Assembly: GCA_033980235.1 (NCBI GenBank)
Contig: CM067066.1
Coordinates: 33,891,180-33,955,179 of the forward strand
From: Diadema setosum
Lineage: Eukaryota; Echinodermata; Echinoidea; Diadematoida; Diadematidae
Reading direction: 5' to 3'
Length of the DNA stretch: 64,000 nucleotides
A program made the position numbers and the translations under genes. The notes under the pieces are model-generated. The model saw nothing but the letters and a program-made list of their open reading frames with translations, was not told where the DNA came from and ran no database searches. Positions within the stretch are counted from its first letter, which is position 1, and each line of letters starts with the position of its first letter. Below are positions 12,869-25,500 of the stretch, in pieces.

Positions 12869-13971
12869 TTGTGACAGAGGGAAGCGTCAGTTTTAATCAT
12901 CCATGTATCAATTAATGAAATTACAGTCTCAAAACAAGATGAAAAGTAAAAACAGAGTGACTAGCACCAGAGAGTACATGACGAGAGCAAAAAAGAGACA
13001 AATTAGCACTCAACACACACACCAGCATCAATACGGTGTGTGACACTAAGCTTCAAATCACATATCGTTGCAATATGATGTGTGTGTGTACTGTTATAAT
13101 ATAACGGGGAGGGAAACAAAGCCAATTCAAGTCTGCTGACTACTGTTCAAAGAAAAAAAAATAATCAAATCAATTGCCAAAAAGTAGCATTCACAACAGA
13201 GGTATGACACAAGGTGGTGATGGCATGTGTACACAAAACAATAAAATCAAGGCTTCCACATGATGAGAACATCATTTACACAGTGCTGACTTTTGAGCCA
13301 CTAACTTAGCACTTGTTAAGAAACATCTATATGACTACACAATGACGTATGTGCTATAAACTCAAAAGATATGCCACTGAAGAGTGTAACCAAAAAAAAA
13401 ATGCAGTCTTCATCGAACATAATGTTCTTTATCACATGACCTTGATAGGACTATACCTTACATCCACTTAAACTTGTAATGGCCCAAAAATATGCAAACT
13501 TATTTATCATGTTTGTCTTTTCTCCACATGATTGCTAGGAAATATTTTGACACATTATGTAACGTAAGAGAACCCCACAAAATAAAAGCAAATAATCCTC
13601 TACCCTTTGTGGTTGACTTTGAATATAGGAAATTTAATGCTTTGTAACTACAGTCAAGCAGCTACAAATTTTTAAAATCAGCCCAACCAATTACCAATTA
13701 CGAATGTGTGAAGTTTAAAAGAAATCATAAGTGAAGGGTTGTTAACTTACACTTGAACTTAGTGAATACAAGTACAGAATGTGCAAACTCAGCTAAGCAT
13801 ATTTTGTCTTTGTGTGTGTGTGTGTGTGTGTGTGTATTATCATCACACATGATGAATGGGTGCCCCCCCCCCCATCTTTGAAAGGCATCAACTTTTCAAA
13901 CTCCAGAAATACCACATCAAATTCCGAAATAAAGCTTGACATGAATAAATGAACACATTTGAAATCTTTAA
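12869..13971. other. Intergenic, nothing recognised
   Basis: AT-rich, no gene seen. It contains a (GT)n array at 13812-13836 and a C-run at 13864-13873. Confidence 0.35.
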
Positions 13972-14348
13972 AGGGACTGTACAGTACTGGTTGAGGTGGG
14001 GATTCATGTTTTGAACATTCCTAAGTGAGATAGTGAAAAGCCTCTTATGAAATATGAAAGAGCATGCAATTTTAAGAAGGATTCAACGTTTATTTGATGA
14101 AAATTCGTTTTCAAATGGCGGAGATATCCAAAACAATGCTAATAATAAAAGGCGACATGCCACAACTTTATTAGGATCTCTTTGTTTCACCTTTGATATC
14201 TCAGCCATTTCAAAACCGATTTTCATTGAATAAACTTTTGATACCCCTTAAAACTGCATGCTCTTTGACATCTGATAGAGTGGTTTCCGAATATCTCGCA
14301 AAACGTTAAAAGCTAAATCCTCACCTCGACCAGAAGTGTACACACCCT
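13972..14348. mobile_element. Fold-back element, family 3 (copy 1)
   Basis: A 377-bp imperfect palindrome with ends AGGGACTGTACAG and its near complement ending CCCT, flanked exactly by TTAA on both sides (13968-13971 and 14349-14352). Inner arms include 'tcaacgtttatttgatgaaa' and its complement near 14220-14240. Other copies are at 52293, 52374 and 52924. Confidence 0.85.
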
Positions 14349-15123
14349 TTAAGAACCCAGTTAAGGTGGATACAGCACTGGACAAATTTTCATTATTTTT
14401 TTTTTCACTGATGCATGTATTTGCTGACTACAGTATAATGGAAGGAATGGCATACAGAGCAAAAATGGGGTTAAAAAAAAGCACATACACGCCTTAGCTG
14501 TAAAGTGAATAACTTAAATAATGCCTACTGAATACACAACTGCGGTGCCTCCATTCCTAGCGACAAGACACTTCACTGTCAGAGACATTGAATGTATTCA
14601 TACCTACTGGCATTTTGCATTTAAGCTGAAATGAAAGGAACTAAATACATATTTCAAATGTACTAAACTGTTATTTCAAGGTGTCTTACATCTGTATACA
14701 AGTACTGAAAATGTATAATGATAAAAGGAGAGTGCATAAAACTTGGCATTCAGCAAATCAAAAGACAAAGAAACACAAACACAATACTAATTATAATCAC
14801 CATTACTACTGCATACCAACTTGCCTCTATTTCAAAGGCTTATACATGTATGTCCTTTCTAATGGTGGATACAGACAACAAACCTGCATGACAAGGAATG
14901 CACTTGACAAAGCTGCAGGAATTTTGATGAGAAATTTTGGTTAGCAGTGTTGGTTTGATTTGTTTAGTAAGGTGTGTTTCTGGGCTTGACTTTACATGGA
15001 CTTAGCCACAAGGCATAGACACTATTTCATATCTGATGAACTTTCAAGTTACATTTTCATGGTTGAAACAATGGTACTGGTGTTGTTTTAAAAGAAAGTT
15101 AAAAATAATGCTAAACTGGTATC
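14349..15123. other. Intergenic, nothing recognised
   Basis: Unique-looking AT-rich DNA with no coding signal. Confidence 0.35.
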
Positions 15124-15127
15124 TTAA

Positions 15128-15685
15128 AGGGAAGGTAAACTCAAAGAGCAATGTGGATTGAGTGAAAGCAGCAACATTAGTAGAACGCATCAGTGAAAGT
15201 TTGAGGAAAATCGGACAATCGATGCAAAAGTTATGAATTTTTAAAGTTTTGGTAATGGAACTGCTGGATGAGGAGACTACTAGAGGATATGACGTATGAG
15301 TGGACAACAATACAAAGAAAATATAAAGGAAATTCAACAGAAATTCACTTTTCTAGAATTATGAAAGAGCAATGAACCAACCGCTTTCAGAAAGCAGGGG
15401 GAATAATTGCTACCCTTAGCATATGTCAATATCAAGTTGATGGAATTTGTAATTTTCATGGAAAATTGATTTTTGTAGAATTTTCTTTATATTTTCTTGG
15501 TATTGTTGTCCACTCATACGTCATAACCTCTAGTAGTCTCCTCATCCAGCGTTTCCAACACCAAAACTTTAAAAATTCATAACTTTTGCATCGATTGTCC
15601 GATTTTCTTCAAACTTTCACTGATGTGTTCTACTAATGTTGCTGCTTTCACTCAATCCACATTGCTCTTGGGGTTTATCTTCCCT
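15128..15685. mobile_element. Fold-back element, family 1 (copy 2)
   Basis: A 558-bp palindrome with ends AGGGAAGGTAAAC and its near complement ending TTCCCT. It is flanked by exact TTAA at 15124-15127 and 15686-15689. The centre contains 'cccttagcatatgtcaa', which corresponds to the TTAA-bearing centre (cccttaacatatgtc) of the other copies. Confidence 0.88.
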
Positions 15686-16099
15686 TTAAGTGCTGGTCAG
15701 ATCTATCTCAGCAACTGCTTCAAGTGTGATTAGTGTCTTTTAGAAGATGCATTTAGAATATTACAGAAAGGATCATACAGAATTTAAGGAATACAATCAA
15801 AACAGTACAAGGTAATACAGTCTCACATATCTTGGGTAGTGTCATTAGCATTTACACTACTTTTCATTACCATTATCCCAACACTGCCAGACACTTGTCA
15901 ATACATCTGGGTCGAACAGGAACCATGGGTAGAGAACAACACCCAAAGATGCAGGCCTACCAACAGTCACAAATCCAATCAGATAGGTTTTAAAGTGCAA
16001 AGCAATCATAGAATTGTCTGTTTACCCTGCATCTCCCAAGGGCAAGAGGCTTCTACAATCTCTATGTAAGGACATGAAGAGATATCAAAGCTTTCGGGG

Positions 16100-16245
16100 A
16101 GCCTTACGCAACATCGGAAAGATTTTGCGGCTGAGGCAAGATGTTCACACCAACGTGGGACTTGAACTCAGGACCTACTGCTTTAAAATCCCAAGCCTTA
16201 TCCACTGCATCACAGTGCTCCCATCTGACAAGTATTGAGGAATAG
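16100..16245 (-). mobile_element. tRNA-like SINE fragment
   Basis: Read on the minus strand it has an A-box-like GATGCAGTGGATAAGG and a B box AGTTCAAGTCCC about 45 nt downstream, the layout of a pol III internal promoter. Neighbouring sequence does not complete a clean cloverleaf. Limits are approximate. Confidence 0.5.
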
Positions 16246-18538
16246 AATAATGACCTGCCGGTAGATATTTTGACAGTACATAAGCATACAGTCAAGCATG
16301 TACAAAGCAATATCAAAGATCTTTATCATAGACTAATAATTGCTTCTAGATATCTACTAGCTTTTTTTTTTTTTCAAATATAGCTCTATGGAAGACAAAA
16401 CTTATTCTCTAGTTCGGAGGCATTTACATTCCACAAAGATCATGAAAATACAATACATTTTGTAAGCATGACAAAGCTTATTTGAACATGAAAAGCATAA
16501 TACTTCTATGCCACACTGGAAGCCCATATACTATCATAGCACGACCATACATACACACATCTACTTGCAGCTAATGCATTTTTCTCAGCATATCCGATTT
16601 CTACAGATAATTCACATTTGACTATGGGACCACCAATTTGTATATAAAATATAGTTTTCTGTCTTTAATAAGAAAGTGACACAGCCTCTGCGATGTAAAA
16701 TACACTATATTTTACTGACCTATTGGTAAAAAATCACAGGTCTAGATTATTCAGAGCATGTTTGTAAATTTTAAAGAAATTATGATACCAAACACATGCA
16801 AGTCCTGGCACGTCCTGACTGTAGGGGAAATCTACAGTTAAGATATCAACAGGAAGCTGTTACCCATTCCATGTCTAGGTCATCGGGGTTTTACACTGCT
16901 GTTAGATGATACCAATTTTGGTATTGGAAATAAACACAAAACAAGCAAACAAAAACCCTATGAAACCCCTAAACAAACTTCAAATGAAAGGAAATATCAC
17001 ATGATGACAATTCAAAACCACTTCATTCTCGGTACTGGTAATGCAGGTAACTACCCTCTGTAGTTTTGTTTTGTTTTGTGTGTTTTTTTTGTTTTGTTTT
17101 TTAGATGTATGTTGACAATTACGGCACTATGACACTATGGCATGACGGCCTCTACTTTCAACAAACTATGGAGTTCTATACATGAATGAGGGAAGTGTGA
17201 ATTTGTCATCACCTTTGAGACCTAGCATGCTTTCTAATCTCTCACTTTTTTTCACTCATATGAATGCTGACAAAATAAACCCCAAAATATATCATTCTAA
17301 GATTTGTCATTCCTATACATTTTCATGTGCAAGAATGCCCCCCCCCCCAAAAAAAAAAAAAAAACAAACCAAAAACAAAAACAAAACAAAAAATCCTGTC
17401 AATTCATATTTGTTCCATCAGCTATACCTGAGCTTATTGATCACCTTGCAACTGTGAGCATGGCACACTACAATTCAGTTCTCAATACTCAAAATATCTC
17501 CATATACCATGCTAATTAGCACAAATATCGCATATCAATACTAGCATTTTGAAAAGTAGCAAATTGACTCAAATCAGCTTTTTAAAATGAAAGCAGATAA
17601 AAATCAGGAACAATTATACCATGAATGTGTGTGAGTCAGTCTTTCAATTTCTTAAGTACCATATGAAAGTCTAAACATGCAGCCACCACTTGCATATGAC
17701 TGTACGTTTTGTAAACACACCACTCCTATACTTCATTGATGAATAGCAACTAATTTAACTCCTTTAGTATTTTAAACTACTTCCTCAATTTGCTTTGTGG
17801 TAGACTTTGTGACCTCAACCCTTCATATTAAACCTTAGCATTTTTCAAGACAAGGAAAGTGCACTTTCATGCAAATCCACAAACAAAGATATTTGAATTT
17901 ATCATTATAATTGTTTACATATCTTTTCTTTTCTTTTCTTTTTCTTTTTTTGGAGGGGTGGTCATAATTGAAATTTGCCACATTTCAAGCATAGACAGAA
18001 TGATAATTACTATGCAGGTGTAATGTTGTACTTTTGTGACAATACACTGGAGGAGCTTTAATTATATACCTGCCCTAGTTAGCCTGCCCATCTCAGTCCA
18101 CCTACTCAACTTCCACTGGTCATATTTTTTCCTTATAGATATAATATATAAATCACATATTTTGTGTTTGCTCATATTTTCAGAGAGCATTCGTTCACTG
18201 CTGTCATGACAAACGAGAATCATAAACATAGCATAATGTCTCATCTGAGGCTTGAGTTTAAATAAATTTCTATGTACAGAGTAGAGGAAGAGAGACAGGG
18301 GGGAAAATACAAAATTCTGTCTCTATTCTATGGATTCTCCACACCACTGCATTGTCCAATACTGGTGGGCTAAAAACTGAACCACCATCAATATGTACAT
18401 ATCTGTATGATATGACAATACTTTTCAGAAACCAAACAGTAGTCTGGAACTAGGGTAAGAGTCACCCTTCTGATACTTTCAGTGTCACAAGAGACTCATC
18501 CTCGACCAGGATGGAAGGATGTCGACTTCTTTGCTTTG
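16246..18538. other. Probable 3' UTR/downstream region of the LIM gene
   Basis: This is the sequence directly downstream of the TGA at 18539 on the minus strand. No other gene is seen. It includes poly-C/poly-A (17338-17364) and T-rich runs. The true 3' end of the transcript cannot be placed from sequence alone. Confidence 0.35.
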
Positions 18539-19144
18539 TCACAAATCGGTCACCATGTATCCACCAAGAGAATTATCCTCTATGGTCTCAGGTTGCCTTG
18601 TGTGGTTGCCGTGGTGACTGCTTCCATTCATGGATCGTCCTGACGATAAACTGGACCTGCTGCCGTAGCGGTAAGAAGCTTGGTCAGCAGTCGGGGAGGA
18701 CCGTTTGGCCTTGAGAGGATCATGCGGGGAGTAGGGAGGGGGATCCGAGGGTGGCGGGGAGGACCGGTAGGTGGGCTGCCCACCACCAAAGGGCGGGGCT
18801 GGGGTGTACTGAGGCGGTTCCGGAGGTAGCGATGCTGATTTCACAGAGGGGTCGTACGTGGCCCGGCCGGAGAATGAAGCTTCTCTGCCGTGGTGCGGGG
18901 AGCCAGACTGCGGCGAGATGGGTGGGCTGGCAACAGGATAGGTGGTGCTGGGGGATATCTGAGGCGAGTAGGTGGCGGCGTCTTCTTCAGACAGGGGGCC
19001 AGATCCTGTGAAGGGGAGGCTAGAGTTGGATGCCACTCTTGAGCTGGGGGCAATTCTGGCTATGTGACAGTTGTAGCAGAGGAGCTTATCACCGAGAGGG
19101 TAGCAACGGCGGCTGTCATCGTCAGACAGCTGCAAATTACAGTC
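18539..19144 (-). CDS. LIM gene exon 8: end of LIM3, long C-terminal tail, stop
   Basis: A 606-nt terminal coding exon, residues 780-980. The acceptor is ...TTTTAACAG on the minus strand, with its AG at 19145-19146. It supplies the last LIM3 zinc ligands (C781, C802, C805), then about 175 residues rich in Ser and Pro. Visible motifs are PPQY (889-892), PPPY (914-917) and a C-terminal VTDL (977-980) that fits a class I PDZ ligand (S/T-x-hydrophobic). PPxY motifs bind WW domains; YAP, NEDD4-type ligases and Kibra are typical carriers. Vertebrate Ajuba, LIMD1 and WTIP end soon after LIM3, so the tail is a lineage feature or an extended isoform. The exon is GC-richer than its surroundings. Stop codon TGA at 18539-18541. 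Confidence 0.92.
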   Translation of the reverse strand, partial: DCNLQLSDDDSRRCYPLGDKLLCYNCHIARIAPSSRVASNSSLPFTGSGPLSEEDAATYSPQISPSTTYPVASPPISPQSGSPHHGREASFSGRATYDPSVKSASLPPEPPQYTPAPPFGGGQPTYRSSPPPSDPPPYSPHDPLKAKRSSPTADQASYRYGSRSSLSSGRSMNGSSHHGNHTRQPETIEDNSLGGYMVTDL

Positions 19145-22100
19145 CTGTTAAAAGAGAAAAGAGCGTGGCACATGTATATCATCACGACGCCGTCCTCTAA
19201 ATTTTGTACCACATATATGCATCTGGGAAATGATATCAAATAATGCTGTTTTGTTATGTTAAGACCCCTGCCTGCAAAACAGTTTTTTCCTTTCCTCTGA
19301 ATGTCTACATGGCAAAAATAAAAAGTTATCTATCACTAATGCAGTGGACAAGATAAGGTAGAAGCAATAAGCACCAAATAAATGAGTATTATTAAAATGT
19401 ACAAACAGAAGACAGTCATACACAGAATTCATACACTTAATAAGTTCTGTAAAACATCAGTCCTTATTTCTTGATTTTTCTCTTCACAAAAAAACAAACA
19501 AGAGACCCGTGAGTCTAGCGCTCACCTGAGTATCGCAAGTTCACCTTTCACGCAGTCACTAATCTAAATTATTCACAGCTCTACTAAAATTTGACCAGGC
19601 ATTCTCAAGTAGAAGATGAAAATGTACAATAAGGGCCCAAATTTTTTAAGATTCCTTAATTTGGGGGGATTGGGGGCCCCCTGGGGCCCTCTGGGTAGGG
19701 CATGGTGCCCATTTTGATAAATTGAGATCCTGACCCCCTAGGGATGCTACCTGCCAAGTTTGACGAAAATCCATCATGAGGTTTTCAGGAAGAAGATGAA
19801 AATGTACAATTCAGGCCCCCATTTGAACCTTCCCAACCCCCCCCCCCCTGCCCCCTAGAGGGGCACCCCTGGATTTGCTATGAACAAACTTGAAACTACA
19901 TTCATTAATGTACTCACTCATAGTATTATCTTAGCTCTATAACTTCTGATTCTACAGAAGATTTTTAAAGATTCCTTCGTTTTGGGGGGTTTGGCCCCCC
20001 CCTGGGGCCCCTGGGTGGGGCATGGTGCCCATTTTAACAAATTGAGATCCTAACCCCCTAGGGATGCTACCTGCCAAGTTTGGTGAAAATTGGTCATGGA
20101 GTTCTCAAGAAGAAGATGAAAATGTATAATTTAGGCCCCATTAGGACCCCTCCCCACCCCCCCCTCCCCTGGGTCCCAAGGGGGGCACCCCTGATTCTGC
20201 CATGAACAAACTTGAAACTACAGTCATCAATGTACTAACTCATAATATCAACTTAGCTCTATCACTTCTTGTTCTAGAGAAGAAGATTTTTACAGATTCC
20301 TTAATTTTTTTGGGGGGGTTTGGGCCCCCCTGGGGCACCTGGGTGGGGCATGGTGCCCATTTTAACAAATTGAGATCCTAACCCCCTAGGGATGCTACCT
20401 GCCAAGTTTGGTGAAAATTGGTCATGGGGTTCTCAAGAAGAAGATGAAAATGTATAATTAAGGCCCCATTAGGACCCCTCCCCAGCCCCTCCCCTGGGTC
20501 CCAAGGGGGGCACCCCTGATTCTGCCATGAACAAACTTGAAACTACAGTCATCAATGTACTAACTCATAGTAATAACTTAGCTCTATCACTTCTGGTTCT
20601 AGAGAAGAAGATTTTTACAGATTCCTTAATTTTGGGGGGTTTTGGCCCCCCCTGGGTGCCCCCTGGGGGGGGGGGGGGCATGGTGCCCATTTTAACAAAT
20701 TGAGTTCCTAACCCCCTAGGGATGCTACCTGCCAAGTTTGATGACAATCGGTCTTGGGGTTTTCAAGAAGAAGATGAAAATGTAAAAAGTTTATGCATGA
20801 CGGACGACGGTCGACGGACGCCGGACGCCGGACGAAGGGCGATCGCAATAGCTCACTTGAGCCTTTGGCTCAGGTGAGCTAAAAACCAACAATCATAGCC
20901 ATGCTATACTATTACAATGTCGTGTGTTTTTACAGCAAAAATTGATAATCCAAAGTCTTCCTTATCCCAGCATTCCCCTTCAACACAACCTTCCTTCCAG
21001 GAAGCTGATCAAGAAACGAGACTAGCTCTCTAAAGGTATGGGGGCCTTGAACAGTGAAGAAGGCTAGGGAGGGAGGGAGGCTTCTAACTCTGGCACTACA
21101 CAGAGCAGCACCCCTACAAGGTACTTACTATACAACGGTAGCATTCAACGTGGAAGTCTTTGTCCATTGAAACCACTCTCACGGTTTCCATTGTGCCCTG
21201 TGGGTGAGAGAAAGATTGAGAGAATAGATAGAGAGAGACAGAGAATTAGAGAGAGAGAGGGAGAGAGAGAGAGAAGGAGGGGGGAGACATTGAATGAGTG
21301 CCAATGTACAATATGGACCACTTTTATCAGTAGGGAAAGAATCATACAAAAGGAAGGGGGGCTAGAAGGTACAGAGGTTGAGGTGCTGAATAGGGGTGGG
21401 AGGGGTGAAGGGCTGTATTGGGAGAGGTGCTGTTTTGGTGTTGGCCTGACAGATGGGGGTGACTGGAGTGGGTTTGTAGAGATGTGCTGAGAGTGCCTTT
21501 TCTGTGGCATTGAATGTGCCTTTAAATAAATGTGTGCATATAGGTGTCTGTCTGTCTGTCTGTGATGCTGTCGGTGCACACACAGACAAATATGCACTGC
21601 TAAAATGAGACTGAAGAAAACTGACTGCGTGAGAAGAAGAAGAAAATAAAAACGTATTGTATGGCTGCAGAACATGAGAAGGCTATGAGCGTAATGGCAT
21701 GAAAGTTGTGCAGAGCAATGAGGAAATCACAGCCGTAAAATTTAGGATGGCATTGGCTGAAAAAGGACTGTGGAGGTACAGCAACATGTGACACCCATCA
21801 CAAAAATTAAACAAAAATGGTAGTGGTGGTGTAGGGGGAAAAATATATTCAAGGCCTACACAGGTCAGTCTGTAAAGCATCAATTAAGTTTCTTATTGTA
21901 CATAACAAATGAACATCTGAAATATAATGATGTCCAAAAAGAGCCAACCAAGGAGTGCCAAAATATCAAATCTAGAAACGAGAGTAAAAATAGTGTTGGT
22001 TAGTTGAAACTGAAATACCTTTTGCCAAATGATCAAGAATATATTCACAATAACCACAAACTCTGATCATCTCTTTATTACATTCTCTGCAAGAGCCCAC

Positions 22101-22543
22101 TGCACAGACATATATGAATTTTTAGTAGAGTTGGCACATTTTTCTTGTGGGTGAACTGCTATTGCATAGAGGGAAAGTGATTAATGCCAATCGGGAGAAA
22201 TCTGAGACACCGACAGAAATTGACTACAGAGCACTTAATTGCCACCTGCTGCTGTTTTTGACATTCAAACCACTCCACTACACTCTATTTCCCCCTCTTC
22301 CCTTCAGTTAGCACTAAAAAAACAACAACAAAAACATGTGATACAGGGCTCTAAACTTCAGCGGAAGGAGACCTGTGGAAAGCGGTACGAGAACCCGATC
22401 ACGTACACATGTGGGACTCTCGTATTTCCATTTAATTATGGTTGGTATTCGTAAGTACCAATTCTCATCCTTGGAAAAACAACAGAATGAAGTCACTCAA
22501 AATATAACAGGGGAATGTTCACTCTATCCTCAGTATAAGTAGC

Positions 22544-22595
<52 letters not shown>

Positions 22596-25500
22596 TCTTG
22601 TAAAAATGCTACCATTCAGAAAAAGAGAGCACATACAAAACACTTTGTGACATCAGGAATGTGGCTTACATGACACCGGTATGGTACGTGTAGAGGCAGC
22701 TTCTAACCATGGAGCTACAGTAGCTCCATGTTCTAACATTGTTCATAGTTGAGGCATGTGGTCTGGACGAAATGCACGATCTGTCTGCCAACACTTTACA
22801 AACTCAACACTTCTAAATATGAAGATGAATATCTTTTTGACAGATCTATGCCCAACACCAGCAATGTTTAAGAACTTGCTTTCTACTTTTTTTTTTTATT
22901 TGGTTATTTGATTTCTTTCAAAGCTGTAGAAAGAAAAAAAAAGCGCGAAATAGAATCTTAGAGAAAGAAGATGTAGTATGAATCTGCTGAAGAGTTTGAG
23001 TCATAGCACCATGATGAGAGAAGTTCTTACCGGTGTTATTGGCTCATTACAGGCAGCACACTTTGGAGCGTAAGTCCTGGAGCAGCAGATACAGACAGGA
23101 AAAGAAGAACAAACAAGAAGGCAATTTGCTTGAAAATGCTATTTGAAAATACAGTAAGAAGAAAGAGAAAAAAATGTATATTTCAAATGCAGCTAACTAA
23201 AACTAGTATTCATGCAGGAAGCAAAAAACGAACAAATTGCTTGTTGAGATCATACAAACGTACTTCCAAACATTGGAAAGCAACACTGGGAATCACATGG
23301 AAAAAAAACATTATAAGAGTATGCAGCTTTGATTTCACAATGTTAGGAAAACATCATATTAAATGTCAAAATGCTCCCAAAACATTAAATTTTTTCAACA
23401 AAAGCATGATAATAATATCCCATACAATTAACACAAAGCATGATTTCTGTGTATTTGTGTTTTATGTACATTATCTTCACCAAATTTTGGCATTCTTTCC
23501 TTTTTTTTTTAAATCAAAACTGCCACCTTAAGCCATGGGATTCTCATGGGAAGTTACACAGGAATTTATACATAATCAACAAAATGAAACAAAATCTGGT
23601 CAATTTCACTTTTAATACTCAAAGTGTAACCCATATTATCAATGACTTTAGACAATAAGCTGTAGGTATTAAGATTTCGACATCTGCCATCATGATAAAG
23701 TTGTACACTAACACATGTGCTACATAATGCCTGCTGTACCTGTTTGAGAAAGAAATGTGTCCATATACCTTTTCAATCATAAATGGTTTTCCATCAATAT
23801 ACCACTCTCTTAGAGCTACATGTACCATTGCATATCACTGTGTATGAAAACTTGCAAATGCTGTGAATAACATTGTGGACAGGACAGGCAATGGGAAGGT
23901 TGACTGCCGTGTTGCCAGAAATGCAGTTATGAGGTGCCTGTGAGTCAAAACTAATCGAGAATGCCACCGCACCAAAAATGCAGAGAAAAGCCTTCAAAAT
24001 TGTTGATGATTGTGCAATGGATAAAGAAGGTACCAGAAAATGCATTGTTCTGAGAAAAGAATCAGGGTATAAACCACTACCAGGTTGAGTGAGCAAACTA
24101 TGAAATGTTGATGACGAGACTGCAAGAATGCTACCTTTGGCAAATGTATCTCTTCTGCAGATCACTTTCAAAATGAACAAGAAAGCAAGCACAATTTACA
24201 GCTGTACATGTATCTAAGCCCAGACCAAAGAAAAATTACAAAGAATGAATGACATAAGCACATGAACACACTCTTGCACACCTACAAGCACGCACTCACA
24301 TAGATACGGTACACTGAAATCTTCATTATCAAACCTCATGTGGGCTGAATTCACTTCAATCAATTTATTCGGTCTGAAAATCTCACATATTGTTGTTGGT
24401 GAGACTTCCTATTCTCGAAAGAGATACCGGTAATTGAAATCTTTCTACACTGCCATGCGATATGAATGAAGAGACACCATTCTTTCACCAGCCTAGGCGG
24501 TCTGGATTTCTTATAACACAAAGAGGAGGTACACCTCTGCATAGCTTTTCAATGCAATATTGACAAGACAATGACTTTAGAAAAAGCTATACAGTGTAGT
24601 GTTACATTGGAAGAGAGAAACTAGTATATGAATAGCTATAATCTTGGCACATGACTTGTAGAATGGCACTTAGATATTCTTGAAAGTACCTATCTGTAAA
24701 GAAGAAATCACTATTTCTAAGTGCACAAACCAAACCATACATTGCTGGACAAGTTGACAAAGGTTTCAGCAAATGATTAACTGTAGAAAATGCATTTGAA
24801 GCAAAGCAGGGTACAATTGATGGGGCTTAAATCATACATATGAAGAACATGGAAGTATATGGGGATAAAAACAAAAATTTGGCCCATTTAAAGCTCATGC
24901 AGTTTGCAAGTAATCACACAGCTACACAAACTGCACAAATAACATTCCAGCACGACGTTAACACACACTTGGGTGTCATAACGGTAACAAACAAAAAACA
25001 AAAAAAGGGAAAAAGAAAAAAAAGGAGAGAGTTTTCAGTTTTGACTCCTTCCTGTTCACTTCAGTCACTCCCACTCCCACCTCCCCCCCCCCAAAAAAAA
25101 AACTTAAAAATCCAAGATAATCAGAGAAAAACAAACAAAAACAAAAACAAAAACAGACTATAAAGCTTGGCAATCCAGATATTCTCTTTTCATTATATAT
25201 TTTTGGCAAGGCTTTATATCTAGACTAAGCTGTACACTTCCCACTCTGCATCCAATTTAAGTTTGTGGATTCACAAACAATTCATCAATCATGGATGAAA
25301 AAAAATGGTGAACAGCTGTGCTTAATAACATCTGTGATCAGCCCAGTATAAACAAATGAAGAACTTCAATATCATTTAGGTTAAATCACACTGCGTAGAA
25401 ATATATTCTGTACCTTGAATTTGACAAATGATTGCCTTCTTCAAATAAATCTTATGTAGTTTATGCAATCAACCTATTCACCTTTTTTAATGAATGTGTG

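Larger units (their letters stand above)
21198..23030 (-). other. LIM gene intron 6
   Basis: About 1.8 kb with donor GTAAGA. It contains the GA tract above, a (TCTG)n-like run near 21547-21562, the (CA)n array at 22549-22591 and a small palindrome at 22701-22737. No other gene seen. Confidence 0.85.

Noticed and set aside
21145..21675. A 176-codon minus-strand frame over exon 7
   Set aside because: It is in another reading frame across the true 69-nt exon and the CT tract; Ser/Leu/Pro richness comes from the repeat.
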